Below, in pieces: positions 9,437 to 19,629 of a DNA stretch of 64,000 nt. A program made the translations under genes and the position numbers. The number at the start of each line of letters is the position of its first letter. Position 1 is the first letter of the stretch. The DNA comes from Bacteroidales bacterium. GTDB lineage: Bacteria; Bacteroidota; Bacteroidia; Bacteroidales; M50B96. The stretch lies in NCBI GenBank assembly GCA_021740905.1, contig JAIOYV010000003.1, positions 65,737-129,736 on the forward strand. Reading direction: 5' to 3'. The notes under the pieces are model-generated. The model made no database searches, was not told where the DNA came from, and saw only the letters and a program-made list of their open reading frames with translations.

Positions 9437-11008
9437 TTATTCTATGTGTTTCCATGGATAGTCTATTGTATAGTGTAAACCTCTGCTTTCTTTCCGTTTA
9501 CTGGCCATTTTAATAATCAGGTAGGCTACGTTAATGGCGTTCCTAAGTTCGCATAATTGTAGCGAAACGGTCGATTTTTTATATAAGTCTTCTGTTTCGC
9601 GATAGATGATTTCCAATCGGTCCATAGCCCTTTTCAAACGGAGGTTCGAGCGTACAATCCCTACATAGTTGCTCATGATCTGCTGCAGCTCCTTCAGGTT
9701 TTGGGTAATCAGGATCATTTCTTCGGGATGTGATGTTCCTTCATCGTCCCAATCGGGGATACCCTCCATAAATTCAAGCGAGGAAATTGACTTTATTGCA
9801 TCCTTAGCGGCCCTGTCGGAAAACACAACTGCTTCGAGCAGTGAGTTGCTTGCCAACCGGTTGGCACCATGCAGCCCGGTGCTGGCCGACTCCCCGGCTG
9901 AATAAAGGTGGGCAATGCTACTATGTCCCTCGGTATCCACTTTTATCCCACCACATATATAATGTGCGGCAGGCACAACAGGGATCCTATCTTTGCTGAT
10001 ATCGATGCCCAGCTCTATGCACTTTTTTGCGATATTCGGAAAATGCTCTTTCAAGTTCTTCTCTTCGAGGTGGGTTGCATCGAGGTAGACAAAATCATCG
10101 CCCCTTGCTTTCATTTCATGGTCGATGGCGCGGGCTACAATATCGCGTGGAGCCAACGATTCGCGCTTGTCGTACTTGTGCATAAACTCTTTGCCTTGGC
10201 TGGTTTTCAGGATTGCACCAAAGCCACGCAAGGCTTCTGTTATCAAAAAGGAAGGACGTTCTTTTGGGTTATACAAAGCCGTTGGGTGGAATTGGATAAA
10301 CTCCATGTTTTCGATTTCGCCTTTTGCCCGGTACACCATTGCCAGGCCATCGCCAGTAGCAATAGGAGGGTTAGTTGTGGTTTGGTAAATATTGCCTGCA
10401 CCGCCAGTGGCTATAAAGGTGGTTTTGGCCAATATGGTCTCTATTTGGTTGTTCCTGATATTTAGGGCGTAAATCCCGTAACATTCGATATCGTCTTGTT
10501 TTCCCTGAATATCTTCACCTAGTTGGTGCTGGGTAATCAGGTCGATGCCGAAGTACTTTTCGAGGATGGTGATATTTTTATGTTCGCGCACCTTTTTGCT
10601 TAGGCTCATCTGGATTTCGTAGCCGGTGTTGTCTTTATGATGAAGCACACGGTGTTCGGAATGGCCACCTTCTTTGGCCAGGTCGAAAAGGCCATTGGGC
10701 TGTTTGTCGAATAAGGTGCCCCAGTTTACCAGTTCGGTAATCTGCCCGGGCCCTTCCTTCACTACGATCTCCACAATTTCGGGTTTGCATAAGCCATCGC
10801 CGGCCGACAGGGTATCGGCTAAGTGTTTTTCGATCGTATCAGGCTGGTAGGTTACGGCAGCAATCCCTCCCTGTGCATAGCGCGTATTGGTTTCGTCGAG
10901 CGAAGTTTTGCTGATGATACATACGCTGCCATGGTCGGCAACCTTTAGGGCGTAACTCAAACCGGCTATTCCCGATCCTACTACCAGAAAATCGAACCTT
11001 TTACTCAT
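9437..11008 (-). CDS. nadB: L-aspartate oxidase
   Basis: FLVVGSGIAGLSYALKVA; TNTRYAQGGIAAV; ATGGAGNIYQTTTNP; STGLHGANRLASNSLLEAVVF. Confidence 0.95.
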   Translation of the reverse strand: MSKRFDFLVVGSGIAGLSYALKVADHGSVCIISKTSLDETNTRYAQGGIAAVTYQPDTIEKHLADTLSAGDGLCKPEIVEIVVKEGPGQITELVNWGTLFDKQPNGLFDLAKEGGHSEHRVLHHKDNTGYEIQMSLSKKVREHKNITILEKYFGIDLITQHQLGEDIQGKQDDIECYGIYALNIRNNQIETILAKTTFIATGGAGNIYQTTTNPPIATGDGLAMVYRAKGEIENMEFIQFHPTALYNPKERPSFLITEALRGFGAILKTSQGKEFMHKYDKRESLAPRDIVARAIDHEMKARGDDFVYLDATHLEEKNLKEHFPNIAKKCIELGIDISKDRIPVVPAAHYICGGIKVDTEGHSSIAHLYSAGESASTGLHGANRLASNSLLEAVVFSDRAAKDAIKSISSLEFMEGIPDWDDEGTSHPEEMILITQNLKELQQIMSNYVGIVRSNLRLKRAMDRLEIIYRETEDLYKKSTVSLQLCELRNAINVAYLIIKMASKRKESRGLHYTIDYPWKHIE

Positions 11009-11167
11009 AATGCAATGCTATTACCTGATATTCAAAATAAAGTTTGGCAAAATTAGATTTTTCTTGTGAAAAGTATTTGTTAATTATGAATCAAAAGAAT
11101 TCATATATCTTTATATCCAAATTAGTAGGTATCAGGATTACTCACTCAGGCTAAATCAGACTACATT

Positions 11168-11686
11168 ATGTTCAAAGGAAAATTAATCGAAGAAGAAGCT
11201 TATTATCAGTTGAGGAAAAGATTTTTAGTAATCGGCTTTATTGGAATGGCTGTAGCGGGTATTCTATATTCCTTTTTTCTAATTCATTGGGGATTTCTAA
11301 TTCTTTATGGTATTGTGATGGTCTCATTTGGAATTTACCAGGTAAAAACCCAAAAGAAGATCTTGTCCGTTTCGGGTAATAAGCGAATTGAACTTGACAA
11401 CAACAGGATTTGCATTGTGGGCAAAAAAGGGAACATCGAGAAAGAAATCCCTATTTCACAAGTGCAGGAAATAAGAGTGAATGATATTTACCAACTGGCG
11501 GAAGAAAACCTGAAAAGCATGTTTGCCGAAATGAAAGGGAAGCCCATCAAAAATCACATTTCAGTGGATACCGTACAGGGGATTGAGCGGTTTGATTTCA
11601 TTGTCGATTCGTATTACATGATCGAGCAATTGAAAAAGGTGATAGACTCATGGAAGGAGCAAGGTATTCCGGTTAGCTTACAGTAG
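11168..11686 (+). CDS. Hypothetical membrane protein (two TM helices, PH-like C-terminal part)
   Basis: 172-aa ORF, hydrophobic N-terminal hairpin; stop codon lies inside the 28-bp palindrome. Confidence 0.6.
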   Translation: MFKGKLIEEEAYYQLRKRFLVIGFIGMAVAGILYSFFLIHWGFLILYGIVMVSFGIYQVKTQKKILSVSGNKRIELDNNRICIVGKKGNIEKEIPISQVQEIRVNDIYQLAEENLKSMFAEMKGKPIKNHISVDTVQGIERFDFIVDSYYMIEQLKKVIDSWKEQGIPVSLQ

Positions 11687-11710
11687 AGACGCGATTAATC
11701 GCGTCTCTAC
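11683..11710. repeat. 28-bp perfect palindrome GTAGAGACGCGATTAATCGCGTCTCTAC
   Basis: Equals its own reverse complement; lies between convergent genes. Confidence 0.95.
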
Positions 11711-11727
11711 CTGACCGCAGACCTGCC

Positions 11728-14382
11728 TTATATGGGGATCTTAAACTTAAAGGTCACCTCCCCGGTATCTTTGTTCACGGTAACCGATTGCTCATCGCCC
11801 AACAAGTCTTTGCCGGTGGCCATTTTAAACAACCCGCTCAGGAAGCCCATGCCCTGGTTCATCACCTGCTCGATATTCTCGGCAGTGGAAGGTTGTCCGT
11901 TGCCTTTGTCGGCCTCGGCTTTTTCTTCGGGTTGAACAGATTCGGGCTGGCTTTCTGCTTCATCTGATTCCGGTTCTTCTTCGGCTACGATTTCATTTAT
12001 CTCGATTTCCTCAGCCTGTTGAACTTCCACCTCCCTGATTTCTTCTTCCTCTTCGTGGCCTTCAATAAACCCGGTGATGGCTTGTTCTAATTCAGTGAGA
12101 AATTGGGCTTTTCCTTTATCGTCGAAGTTTACCTGGTCCAATTGCACCTCTGGGCTAAGGACCCCTTCGAAAAGGTTTTGTTTCAGCATCAACCCGGCGG
12201 CAATGCTCATCTCAATGGAATTGCGGGTTATCAGGTTGATCACCGTAAGTTTCTTTTTAAGCTGCCCAATCCGGTCGATGCGGCCAATGCGCTGGTTCTT
12301 CTTGGCCGGGTTCCAGGGCAGTTCGAAATTGATCACTGTGTCGGCCACCTGTAGGTTAAGACCGGTGCCACCCGCCTCGGTTGAGATGAATACTTTACAC
12401 TCAGGGTTTTGCTCGAACTCTTCGATCAGTTTGCCACGTCTGTTCACCGGGATGCTGCCGTTCAATTCAGCATAAACCACCCCGTTGTCGCGGAGCATTT
12501 TGCCAATTATGCCGTTCATCCGTTTCCATTCCGAAAAAATAATGATCTTCTTTTCGGCTTCCTGAACATTCAGTTTTTCAAACAAAATATGTTTTAGCTC
12601 ATCCAGTTTTGGGGAGAAATTAGTTTCCAAATCAACAAGGAATGTCGAATCGCAGACCATGCGCATTTTGGTTAGTAAATTCATCAGGGTCTGCCAGTCG
12701 AAAGCCGTTTTGAATTTCTTGCCCAAAATGGAAGCAACACCACGGGCATAATTGCCATGGTGCATTTCCTGTTCGGGGTGCATGGGGATTGGCACGTCGA
12801 TTTGAGAAATATTGGGCAGTTCGTCCATTACCTGCGATTTCTCTCTTCTTATCAGGATTTTCGACATCCGGGTTTTCAATTTCTCCAGGTCGAAATAGCC
12901 CATTATCTTGTTTTTCGAATGAGCATCGAAATAATAATGCTGATAGGAAAATTCCCACAAGGGCGATAAAAATTCGGGGTCGATGAAGCCCACGATGGAA
13001 TACAGGTCGGTGAGTCGGTTTTCGATGGGTGTCCCGGTAATCACCAGGCTATGTTTCTTCTTCAGCGATTTGATGGCGTTGGCCGTGAGTGTCTGGTAGT
13101 TTTTAATTCGCTGGGCCTCGTCGAGGATAATGAAATCGGGGGCTGTCTTGTTTATGATCTTTCGGTCGCGGATCACCACTTCGTAATTGGCAATGATGAA
13201 GTAGGCTTTCTTGCTTTGATAAATCCCTTCCCTTTCCCCTGGCGACCCTTCTACAATTATGGCCTTTTCGGATGAAAATTTCTCAATCTCCTTTTTCCAT
13301 TGTTCTTTCAGCGATGCCGGGCAAATTACCAGGCAACGGGTAAAACCAAACAACTCTTTTTTCATTATGGCCACGGCAATGGCCTGGAGGGTTTTCCCAA
13401 GCCCCATCTCATCGGCAATGATGGCCCCTTCTTTAAAAGTGGCAAATTCGACCCCTTTTTTCTGATACGGGAAAAGTTCCACGTTCAGCTTAGAAAAATC
13501 GAGGGTCACCGATTTGCTGATTTGCACCAGCATGTCCTGCCCGTAAATTTTCTCCACCTTGTTGTACACCTCGGGGCGGATAAGGATTTGCTTGAATTTC
13601 TCGGCCTCTTTCAGGAAGCCCAAAAAATTCACAATGTTCTCGTCAGGAAGCCGCATCGACTTGCCAAAATGCTTGAACAGGAGGGACGAAATATCGGGGT
13701 TGCCCACCCTTCCCGGGAAATACCAGGCCACTTCGTAATTGTGCAAAGGGTCGAGGTAAATTTCGACAAAAGGATATTCTTCGCTTTTGCTTTTGAAAAG
13801 CTGGGGCTTGCGCTCGATTACCTCGAAAGCAAACATGAGGTGCTTGCAGGTGCCCAGTTTGTTTGTCTGAAAATCGGGACAGGAACAATGCCCTTGTTTC
13901 TTTTTCAGGTCGCGCAGGGTGATTTTATATTTCTGTCTCCGCTCGTTGTAAAGGATGTGCTCCCCATGGATATTGTCGGACAATTCGATTTGGTACTGTG
14001 CTTTTTCAGCTTTTTCCTGCCGTTCTTGCAAAACCCTTTTCTCCATGCCTTTTCGCGTATATTGCATGCCTGGTTTGGTGGGCTTATGTTGTTCGCGCGA
14101 TATTTCTTCGTGCGACTGCATCAGGGCAGCAATTTTATGATGACAGATCATCTGGCTTTTGCAGGTGCAGGTCAGCAACAAACCATCACGAAGGTCGACC
14201 ATTACTTTGTAGTCGTCGAACTCGTCGAAGATCGAGAAATCAAACAAATCGCTCGACCTTGACAGTAACATGCTCTGCCCGTTTAGGAACAGGCTATGTC
14301 CTTTGCGATAAAGCAATCCGTAGTTTTTGTTGTCTTTTAAATCTTTGATTTCCTTGCGTACAAGCTCAAGCCGGTTTTCCAT
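11728..14382 (-). CDS. SNF2-family helicase with SWIM zinc finger
   Basis: GAIIADEMGLGKTLQAIA; LDEAQRIKN; STEAGGTGLNLQVADTVINFELPWNPAKKNQRIGRIDRIGQ; Cys/His SWIM-like CSCPDFQTNKLGTCKHL. Confidence 0.92.
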   Translation of the reverse strand: MENRLELVRKEIKDLKDNKNYGLLYRKGHSLFLNGQSMLLSRSSDLFDFSIFDEFDDYKVMVDLRDGLLLTCTCKSQMICHHKIAALMQSHEEISREQHKPTKPGMQYTRKGMEKRVLQERQEKAEKAQYQIELSDNIHGEHILYNERRQKYKITLRDLKKKQGHCSCPDFQTNKLGTCKHLMFAFEVIERKPQLFKSKSEEYPFVEIYLDPLHNYEVAWYFPGRVGNPDISSLLFKHFGKSMRLPDENIVNFLGFLKEAEKFKQILIRPEVYNKVEKIYGQDMLVQISKSVTLDFSKLNVELFPYQKKGVEFATFKEGAIIADEMGLGKTLQAIAVAIMKKELFGFTRCLVICPASLKEQWKKEIEKFSSEKAIIVEGSPGEREGIYQSKKAYFIIANYEVVIRDRKIINKTAPDFIILDEAQRIKNYQTLTANAIKSLKKKHSLVITGTPIENRLTDLYSIVGFIDPEFLSPLWEFSYQHYYFDAHSKNKIMGYFDLEKLKTRMSKILIRREKSQVMDELPNISQIDVPIPMHPEQEMHHGNYARGVASILGKKFKTAFDWQTLMNLLTKMRMVCDSTFLVDLETNFSPKLDELKHILFEKLNVQEAEKKIIIFSEWKRMNGIIGKMLRDNGVVYAELNGSIPVNRRGKLIEEFEQNPECKVFISTEAGGTGLNLQVADTVINFELPWNPAKKNQRIGRIDRIGQLKKKLTVINLITRNSIEMSIAAGLMLKQNLFEGVLSPEVQLDQVNFDDKGKAQFLTELEQAITGFIEGHEEEEEIREVEVQQAEEIEINEIVAEEEPESDEAESQPESVQPEEKAEADKGNGQPSTAENIEQVMNQGMGFLSGLFKMATGKDLLGDEQSVTVNKDTGEVTFKFKIPI

Positions 14383-14755
14383 TGTGTTGTATTTACTTTG
14401 ATGGCAAATTTAGAAAAGATGAGGAAGATAGAAAAGATAAAAAGAGTTCAAAGTTCGGAGTTTAAAGTTATGATTTATTCGGGAGGCTTATTTGCGAGCA
14501 TCCATAGTGTTGGTTCGGAAAAAGCAAGGTTGATTATTTCTTTCGGATATGTGTTCGATATACTTGGCATACTAAAAAATAGTTTGTATTATTAAAAAGA
14601 CTTTTTTTATAGTCGCAGCGTTCTTTACACAAATAAAAAAGGTGTAAAAATTTGTACCTCCGATCTCGGAAAAGCATATTTTTTCGAGGTCTGGTTTGTA
14701 GAATATTATTGGGATTGCGAGATTTGAAGGGTCAATTGCTGGCTGTCAAGTGGTC

Positions 14756-14780
14756 ATCGGTTCGATTCCGATATTCTCCA
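14756..14780 (+). other. tRNA 3'-end-like fragment (T arm plus acceptor 3' strand)
   Basis: atcgg-ttcgatt-ccgat T-arm followed by attctcca; no convincing D or anticodon arm upstream. Confidence 0.5.
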
Positions 14781-14868
14781 CGGCAACATGTATTGATGAA
14801 AATAAAGTTAATGGTTTGAGGGAAGACAGAAAAGTTGAATTTAAGTTTAATCTGAATTAATAGGAACC

Positions 14869-15417
14869 ATGATCCATTTAAATAAACTGTATTATGTTCT
14901 ATGCATTACGTATTGTATAATTTTTTCTCAATTATTGTATAGTCAAGATTGCAATATCATCAACGGACATTGGAAGATATTAAATCAATCTACTGACACT
15001 TGTCCAATTCTTGAAAATGATACTATAAAACTAAGGAGAATTAGTCCCGATAGTATTTTGTATGATACAATATCATCATTAACTTTTAAGAAGGACTTAG
15101 TATTTGGATTTTGTGAGCAAGAATATATATTTAAATACGAGTACAGTAATGGTAGTTCCTGGTATATGACGGAGTGTATATGTAATTATCTACCAGAGCT
15201 TTTTCGGTCATACTTTATGTGTGAAAATGACACATTATACATAGTTTACTACAACGAAATGTACCTCCCAGATATTACGATGTTAAAATCATCTACAATT
15301 GCTGAATTGAGAGATTTTTTCTCAAAATTTGGTAAATGCTATATACTGAAGTATTATTTAAATTTCATAGATCACCGAACCCTTGAATTATATAGTATAA
15401 TTGAAGATAATTTGTAG
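14869..15417 (+). CDS. Hypothetical exported protein
   Basis: 182-aa ORF with signal-like N-terminus, AT-rich context. Confidence 0.5.
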   Translation: MIHLNKLYYVLCITYCIIFSQLLYSQDCNIINGHWKILNQSTDTCPILENDTIKLRRISPDSILYDTISSLTFKKDLVFGFCEQEYIFKYEYSNGSSWYMTECICNYLPELFRSYFMCENDTLYIVYYNEMYLPDITMLKSSTIAELRDFFSKFGKCYILKYYLNFIDHRTLELYSIIEDNL

Positions 15418-15787
15418 TTGTATCATATTACGGGGTCGTGTACTTTATGAAGCTATTTTTTTATGAAGGATTTCAAAGGGTATAAGCCTTCCGCACAATC
15501 TGTTGCGCAATCCCAAACTATAATCCAAAGAAATTCAGGGAACAGAGAGAGGACTAAATTCTCGGCTTGATTTCATACATAATTAAGCCACAAGGTTTTA
15601 ATAAGAATACCATCCTTCGGAAAAATGTGCTTTCTTATAGATCAACACTAATATTTAAACGACCGCCTAAACCAGTTTCGATTATCTTTCTTAAGGTCGA
15701 GATTCTAATATCGCTCGATGCCGGGCTTAGTTATGAATACACTCCGAAAATTAGAATAATTGTCCCGAAGGGGTAAAATTTGAATAA

Positions 15788-15809
15788 CCATCCCAACAAA
15801 CCGGGATGG
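15788..15809. repeat. Short inverted repeat ccatccc-aacaaacc-gggatgg
   Basis: 7-bp perfect stem in a non-coding spacer. Confidence 0.5.
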
Positions 15810-16023
15810 ATAAAAAATGACATCTAATAACCAGCCCGGCTCACTTACGGAAGAACAAGTGCGTGAGCGACAGGTTTGTTTTTTTCCAGGACACGATGGT
15901 TTGAATTAATTTCTTTATAGCTTTGTGGCAAATCTAACTTTTCGAAAGTAGGTTTTTATGAATCACTGATTGGAAGAAATTATTTGCTGAATTGCATTTT
16001 ATGAAGTGCTTATTTTTTTACGC

Positions 16024-17844
16024 ATGAAACATTCAATTACCTTTTTAATATTGATATTGATAACAATCCTTTCTTCATGTAGAAAAGAAAATTCCGACTA
16101 TATTCCGGATCAACTTATCGACACAGTTGACATTGTAAGCCCCAACGATTTCTTGTATAACTTACCCATTAGCCATGATACCTTAATCATTGATGCCGAT
16201 TACAATATGGACCTACGGGTTGATATTGAAGGCTATGTAATTGATTCGGTTTTTATAAAAGTCGACAACATCACCAAAATAAAAACCGACTATTCAATAA
16301 TTGGCACATCAACCTTACATATCCAGGAGGGCGATCACCACATACAATTTCTGCTTCGATCAATAAATGCCGTCGATAGCCAGGCAGTAATGCTGCAATC
16401 GGCCCTTTTGCCAATACATGTAATCAAAAACCTGAGCAATAGATATATAATTGAATCGTGTGAATCGGGAAGGTTAAAATTATTATGGCCCGAACTGGAT
16501 AAGCCCAACACGCATAAATACCAGGTTGTAAGATACATGGGTGAAGATTATCAGAATTCGCAGACATTCGAAGTGGAGGATTCGGTTTTCATCGATAATT
16601 TTTATGTTGGAGAAGAAACAAGGTATAGGATCTCGGTTATCAACCATAATGGAGATTTGCAATATTTGTGGTACTATAAAAAACTTTCTGGATTCTCGGA
16701 TATTTATCTTTCCCAAAATAATTCGGGAGGGTATAACGTGAAGTTCGACAGGTGTAAATTCTATAACAATTTTGGTAGTTATAAGTTGACAGCCAGGATA
16801 AATAGCGATCCAGTCATTGTCAATAGTTCATTGGATGTTGCGGATACTACTTTTTATATCGAGACAGCCAGGTTTGCCGACGATGCCAGGTTATGGCTTG
16901 AATGTTTTCCCAAAGATTTTCCTTTAGGAATATCTGCTGAAGAAAATGTGCTTTACACAACATATAGGTTCACACATTTTGGCGTAAAAAGTTTTGAATA
17001 TGAAATTATTGCAAGCCTTAATCCGACCGAAGCCGTATATAATTCAAACAATTCAATCTATAAACGAAACCTGGCGACAAATCAGGTAGTGGATTCAATT
17101 GTTGATCCTTCCGCCTCATACAATTCTATTCGTGCTACACCCGGAGGGGATTATATATATTCTTCAAATTCAAACTTGTCCGGGCCAACTGCCTGTTTTT
17201 GGTCAAGCACGGCAATGACAACAGAACCTTTGTTCACCTTTCATACCGATTATAGCCTTCCCCCGGTATCTGATAATTTACTTGCGATCAAGAGTGTCCC
17301 AGGCTCATCTGTGCCCACCAAACTCGGCATCTATGATGTTACAAATGGAAACATTCTGTACACGACCGCTTATGATGCAAGTGGAAACAGTCCGGCTATT
17401 TCTTCCGATGGTCAATATTATTTGATCTCTTCGTCGGGCTTAAAACTATGCAGTTATATCAATGGCATTTTTAGCGTTATAGGGGAAGACAGCAAATCTA
17501 CAAAGTACTACCTTTTCTATGAATTTAATCCTCACAACCCAAGCACCTTCTATACCTGGGACCTCAATGATAACTTTACGATACGGAGCACCGCCGACTT
17601 TTCTGAAATAAATACCTATACATTAGATTTGGATAAAATTATCAACATTGATTATAGTGTCCAAAAAATAATGGGCTATAAAGGCAACCAGATCCATGTT
17701 TACGATTTGAATAATGGCCTATTGTTGAACGAAATAGAAGCTAATTTGCCCGAACTGTTTGCATCTGGCAACTATTCGAGGCTCCTTGGGAATTCGATAT
17801 ACTGCAACCAGGGGGTCAAATATGAACTCGACACTCAAAATTAA
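16024..17844 (+). CDS. Lipoprotein with propeller-like C-terminal half
   Basis: MKHSITFLILILITILSSC lipobox; beta-rich sequence. Confidence 0.6.
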   Translation: MKHSITFLILILITILSSCRKENSDYIPDQLIDTVDIVSPNDFLYNLPISHDTLIIDADYNMDLRVDIEGYVIDSVFIKVDNITKIKTDYSIIGTSTLHIQEGDHHIQFLLRSINAVDSQAVMLQSALLPIHVIKNLSNRYIIESCESGRLKLLWPELDKPNTHKYQVVRYMGEDYQNSQTFEVEDSVFIDNFYVGEETRYRISVINHNGDLQYLWYYKKLSGFSDIYLSQNNSGGYNVKFDRCKFYNNFGSYKLTARINSDPVIVNSSLDVADTTFYIETARFADDARLWLECFPKDFPLGISAEENVLYTTYRFTHFGVKSFEYEIIASLNPTEAVYNSNNSIYKRNLATNQVVDSIVDPSASYNSIRATPGGDYIYSSNSNLSGPTACFWSSTAMTTEPLFTFHTDYSLPPVSDNLLAIKSVPGSSVPTKLGIYDVTNGNILYTTAYDASGNSPAISSDGQYYLISSSGLKLCSYINGIFSVIGEDSKSTKYYLFYEFNPHNPSTFYTWDLNDNFTIRSTADFSEINTYTLDLDKIINIDYSVQKIMGYKGNQIHVYDLNNGLLLNEIEANLPELFASGNYSRLLGNSIYCNQGVKYELDTQN

Positions 17845-17889
17845 GTGATAAGTGAAAATTACTATTGATTAATCTAAACTAAAAAGGAA

Positions 17890-18564
17890 ATGAAAAAGTT
17901 AAACTACGTATTCTTGTTTGTTGCCATCCTGCTGTTATCGTGCGAGAAAGGCAACGAAAATGTCACAGTATTGATCGATCAAAGCGGCTATTTTAATGTG
18001 AAGGTTGTTGATCTAAATCAAAAAGGGATAGAGGGGATTGAGTTAAAATTATATTATGAAGGGGCACCAGGACCCCTAGAAGTAGGTGAAACTGATGCCT
18101 CAGGAAACTACGATTTTGGGAAACTGCTTCAAGGTTATTACGAGTATGAAGGATTGGTGGAGAAGAACGGGATGGAATATTATATTGGAGGCCCAATACA
18201 GATAATTGCGGGCGACCGGAAATCGGTCACTTCCGAACCCTTTTTAAACATTGGTGAACTCAGGATTACACTCGTAAACAATTATCAACAAGCACTTGAA
18301 AATGTAAATGTTGCCTTGATACCTCATCCGGCTTATTCCAATTATACTTTCCAGCAATTATTGGATGATGCTTATTATATCAGAAGCACCAACTCCGAGG
18401 GGCTGGTTAATTTCCTGGATGTTCCCGCAGGCGACTACTATAATTATCGTTCCTACAGCCTTATGGTATACTACGACGAGTTCAATTACGGCTTCCCGAA
18501 TTCGAATAATGTATATGTAATTTCCGATGAGGTTCAAGAATATACGTTGACAGTTTATTTTTAA
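17890..18564 (+). CDS. Lipoprotein with carboxypeptidase-regulatory/transthyretin-like domains
   Basis: MKKLNYVFLFVAILLLSC; FNVKVVDLNQKGIEGIELKLYYEG...TDASGNYDFGKLLQGYYEYE. Confidence 0.65.
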   Translation: MKKLNYVFLFVAILLLSCEKGNENVTVLIDQSGYFNVKVVDLNQKGIEGIELKLYYEGAPGPLEVGETDASGNYDFGKLLQGYYEYEGLVEKNGMEYYIGGPIQIIAGDRKSVTSEPFLNIGELRITLVNNYQQALENVNVALIPHPAYSNYTFQQLLDDAYYIRSTNSEGLVNFLDVPAGDYYNYRSYSLMVYYDEFNYGFPNSNNVYVISDEVQEYTLTVYF

Positions 18565-18801
18565 GGCATTTTTGTTGGCAACGAAATTACCAATAAAAGC
18601 CAGATGGGTTGCGGCAATGCACATATCCCTTAAAAAAGCAATGAGTTTTATGGTTGAACGAACAGGATATTGAAAATGGGAATCTTGTTTTGAAAGCTGG
18701 ATTGGACGAATTTGACAAGCAATTGAATATTTGAAATCTAAGCTATGCAGATTTTGAGTATAATATCATTGATTCTTTGTATCTTTGAAAAAACAACAAA
18801 A

Positions 18802-19044
18802 ATGACTTTGGTAATTGAAAATACTGTTCTTGATGAGATTGGATTAAGCCAAAAGGAAATTATTATCGAGTTGGCCATTACACTATATAAAAGGGGCTTG
18901 CTCTCATTAGGCCAGTCGTGTAAATTAGCGGGATTAAAACAAATCGAATTTCAAAGAGAACTTGGAAGAAGGGGAGAGTTTATCAATTATGATGTAGACG
19001 ATCTGGAGGAAGATCTGAGGAATTTAGAATCCTTTAAAAAATAG
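18802..19044 (+). CDS. UPF0175 family protein (putative antitoxin)
   Basis: SQKEIIIELAITLYKRGLLSLGQSCKLAGLKQIEFQRELGRRG matches the UPF0175 pattern. Confidence 0.8.
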   Translation: MTLVIENTVLDEIGLSQKEIIIELAITLYKRGLLSLGQSCKLAGLKQIEFQRELGRRGEFINYDVDDLEEDLRNLESFKK

Positions 19045-19048
19045 TGTC

Positions 19049-19534
19049 TTGGTTGTAGTCAGTGACACTTCAATAATTACCGGATTATTAGCAATCAATA
19101 AGTTATCCATTCTTGCCGAATTGTTTGATCAGGTATTAATTTCTGTGGCAGTTTATACTGAATTAAGTTGCCTTAAGGACTTTGGGTATAATCTTGATCC
19201 ATTGCAACAAGATTGGTTAAAACGGTCACGGGTTAAAGACTTGGTCGAATTGGATGTTTTACTCAACAAACTTGATTTAGGTGAGGCAGAATCAATACTG
19301 TTAGCAATTGATAATCAAGCTGATTATTTGTTGATCGATGAAAAGAAAGGTAGAAGGATAGCAACGGAATATGGAATTAAGGTAATGGGCCTACTTGGTA
19401 TTTTAATTCAAGCAAAAAGATCAGGATTAATTTCTGCCCTAAAGCCTGAATTGGAATTACTCAGATCAAAGCTGGAATTTCGGCTGAGTCCGAATCTTAT
19501 TAATGAAGCATTGGCTGCCGTTGGTGAAAAATAG
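19049..19534 (+). CDS. DUF3368 PIN-like protein (putative toxin), TTG start
   Basis: VVVSDTSIITGLLAINKLSIL...LGEAESILLA...LLIDEKKGRRIA...VMGLLGILIQAKRSGLI. Confidence 0.82.
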   Translation: MVVVSDTSIITGLLAINKLSILAELFDQVLISVAVYTELSCLKDFGYNLDPLQQDWLKRSRVKDLVELDVLLNKLDLGEAESILLAIDNQADYLLIDEKKGRRIATEYGIKVMGLLGILIQAKRSGLISALKPELELLRSKLEFRLSPNLINEALAAVGEK

Positions 19535-19602
19535 ATTTGCTTGATGAAACGAAAAACTTCCCAGCCTGTTTACTAGAGTTTCCCAATAGTTTTATTTAGC
19601 TA

Positions 19603-19629
19603 CGGATTGCAAATCCGCACCAGCGCTGG
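19603..19629. repeat. Two adjacent palindromes: cggatt-gca-aatccg and ccagcgctgg
   Basis: Read directly; downstream of the toxin gene. Confidence 0.7.

Noticed and set aside
13300-14262. 320-aa plus-strand ORF antisense to the SNF2 gene
   Set aside because: Lies entirely opposite a well-supported helicase; no recognisable motif, typical shadow ORF.
14698-14780. Functional tRNA gene
   Set aside because: T arm and acceptor 3' strand are good, but D and anticodon arms do not form a normal cloverleaf and the acceptor has a mismatch.
15567-15776. 69-aa plus-strand ORF in the repeat-rich spacer
   Set aside because: Overlaps apparent dispersed-repeat debris; no coding signature.
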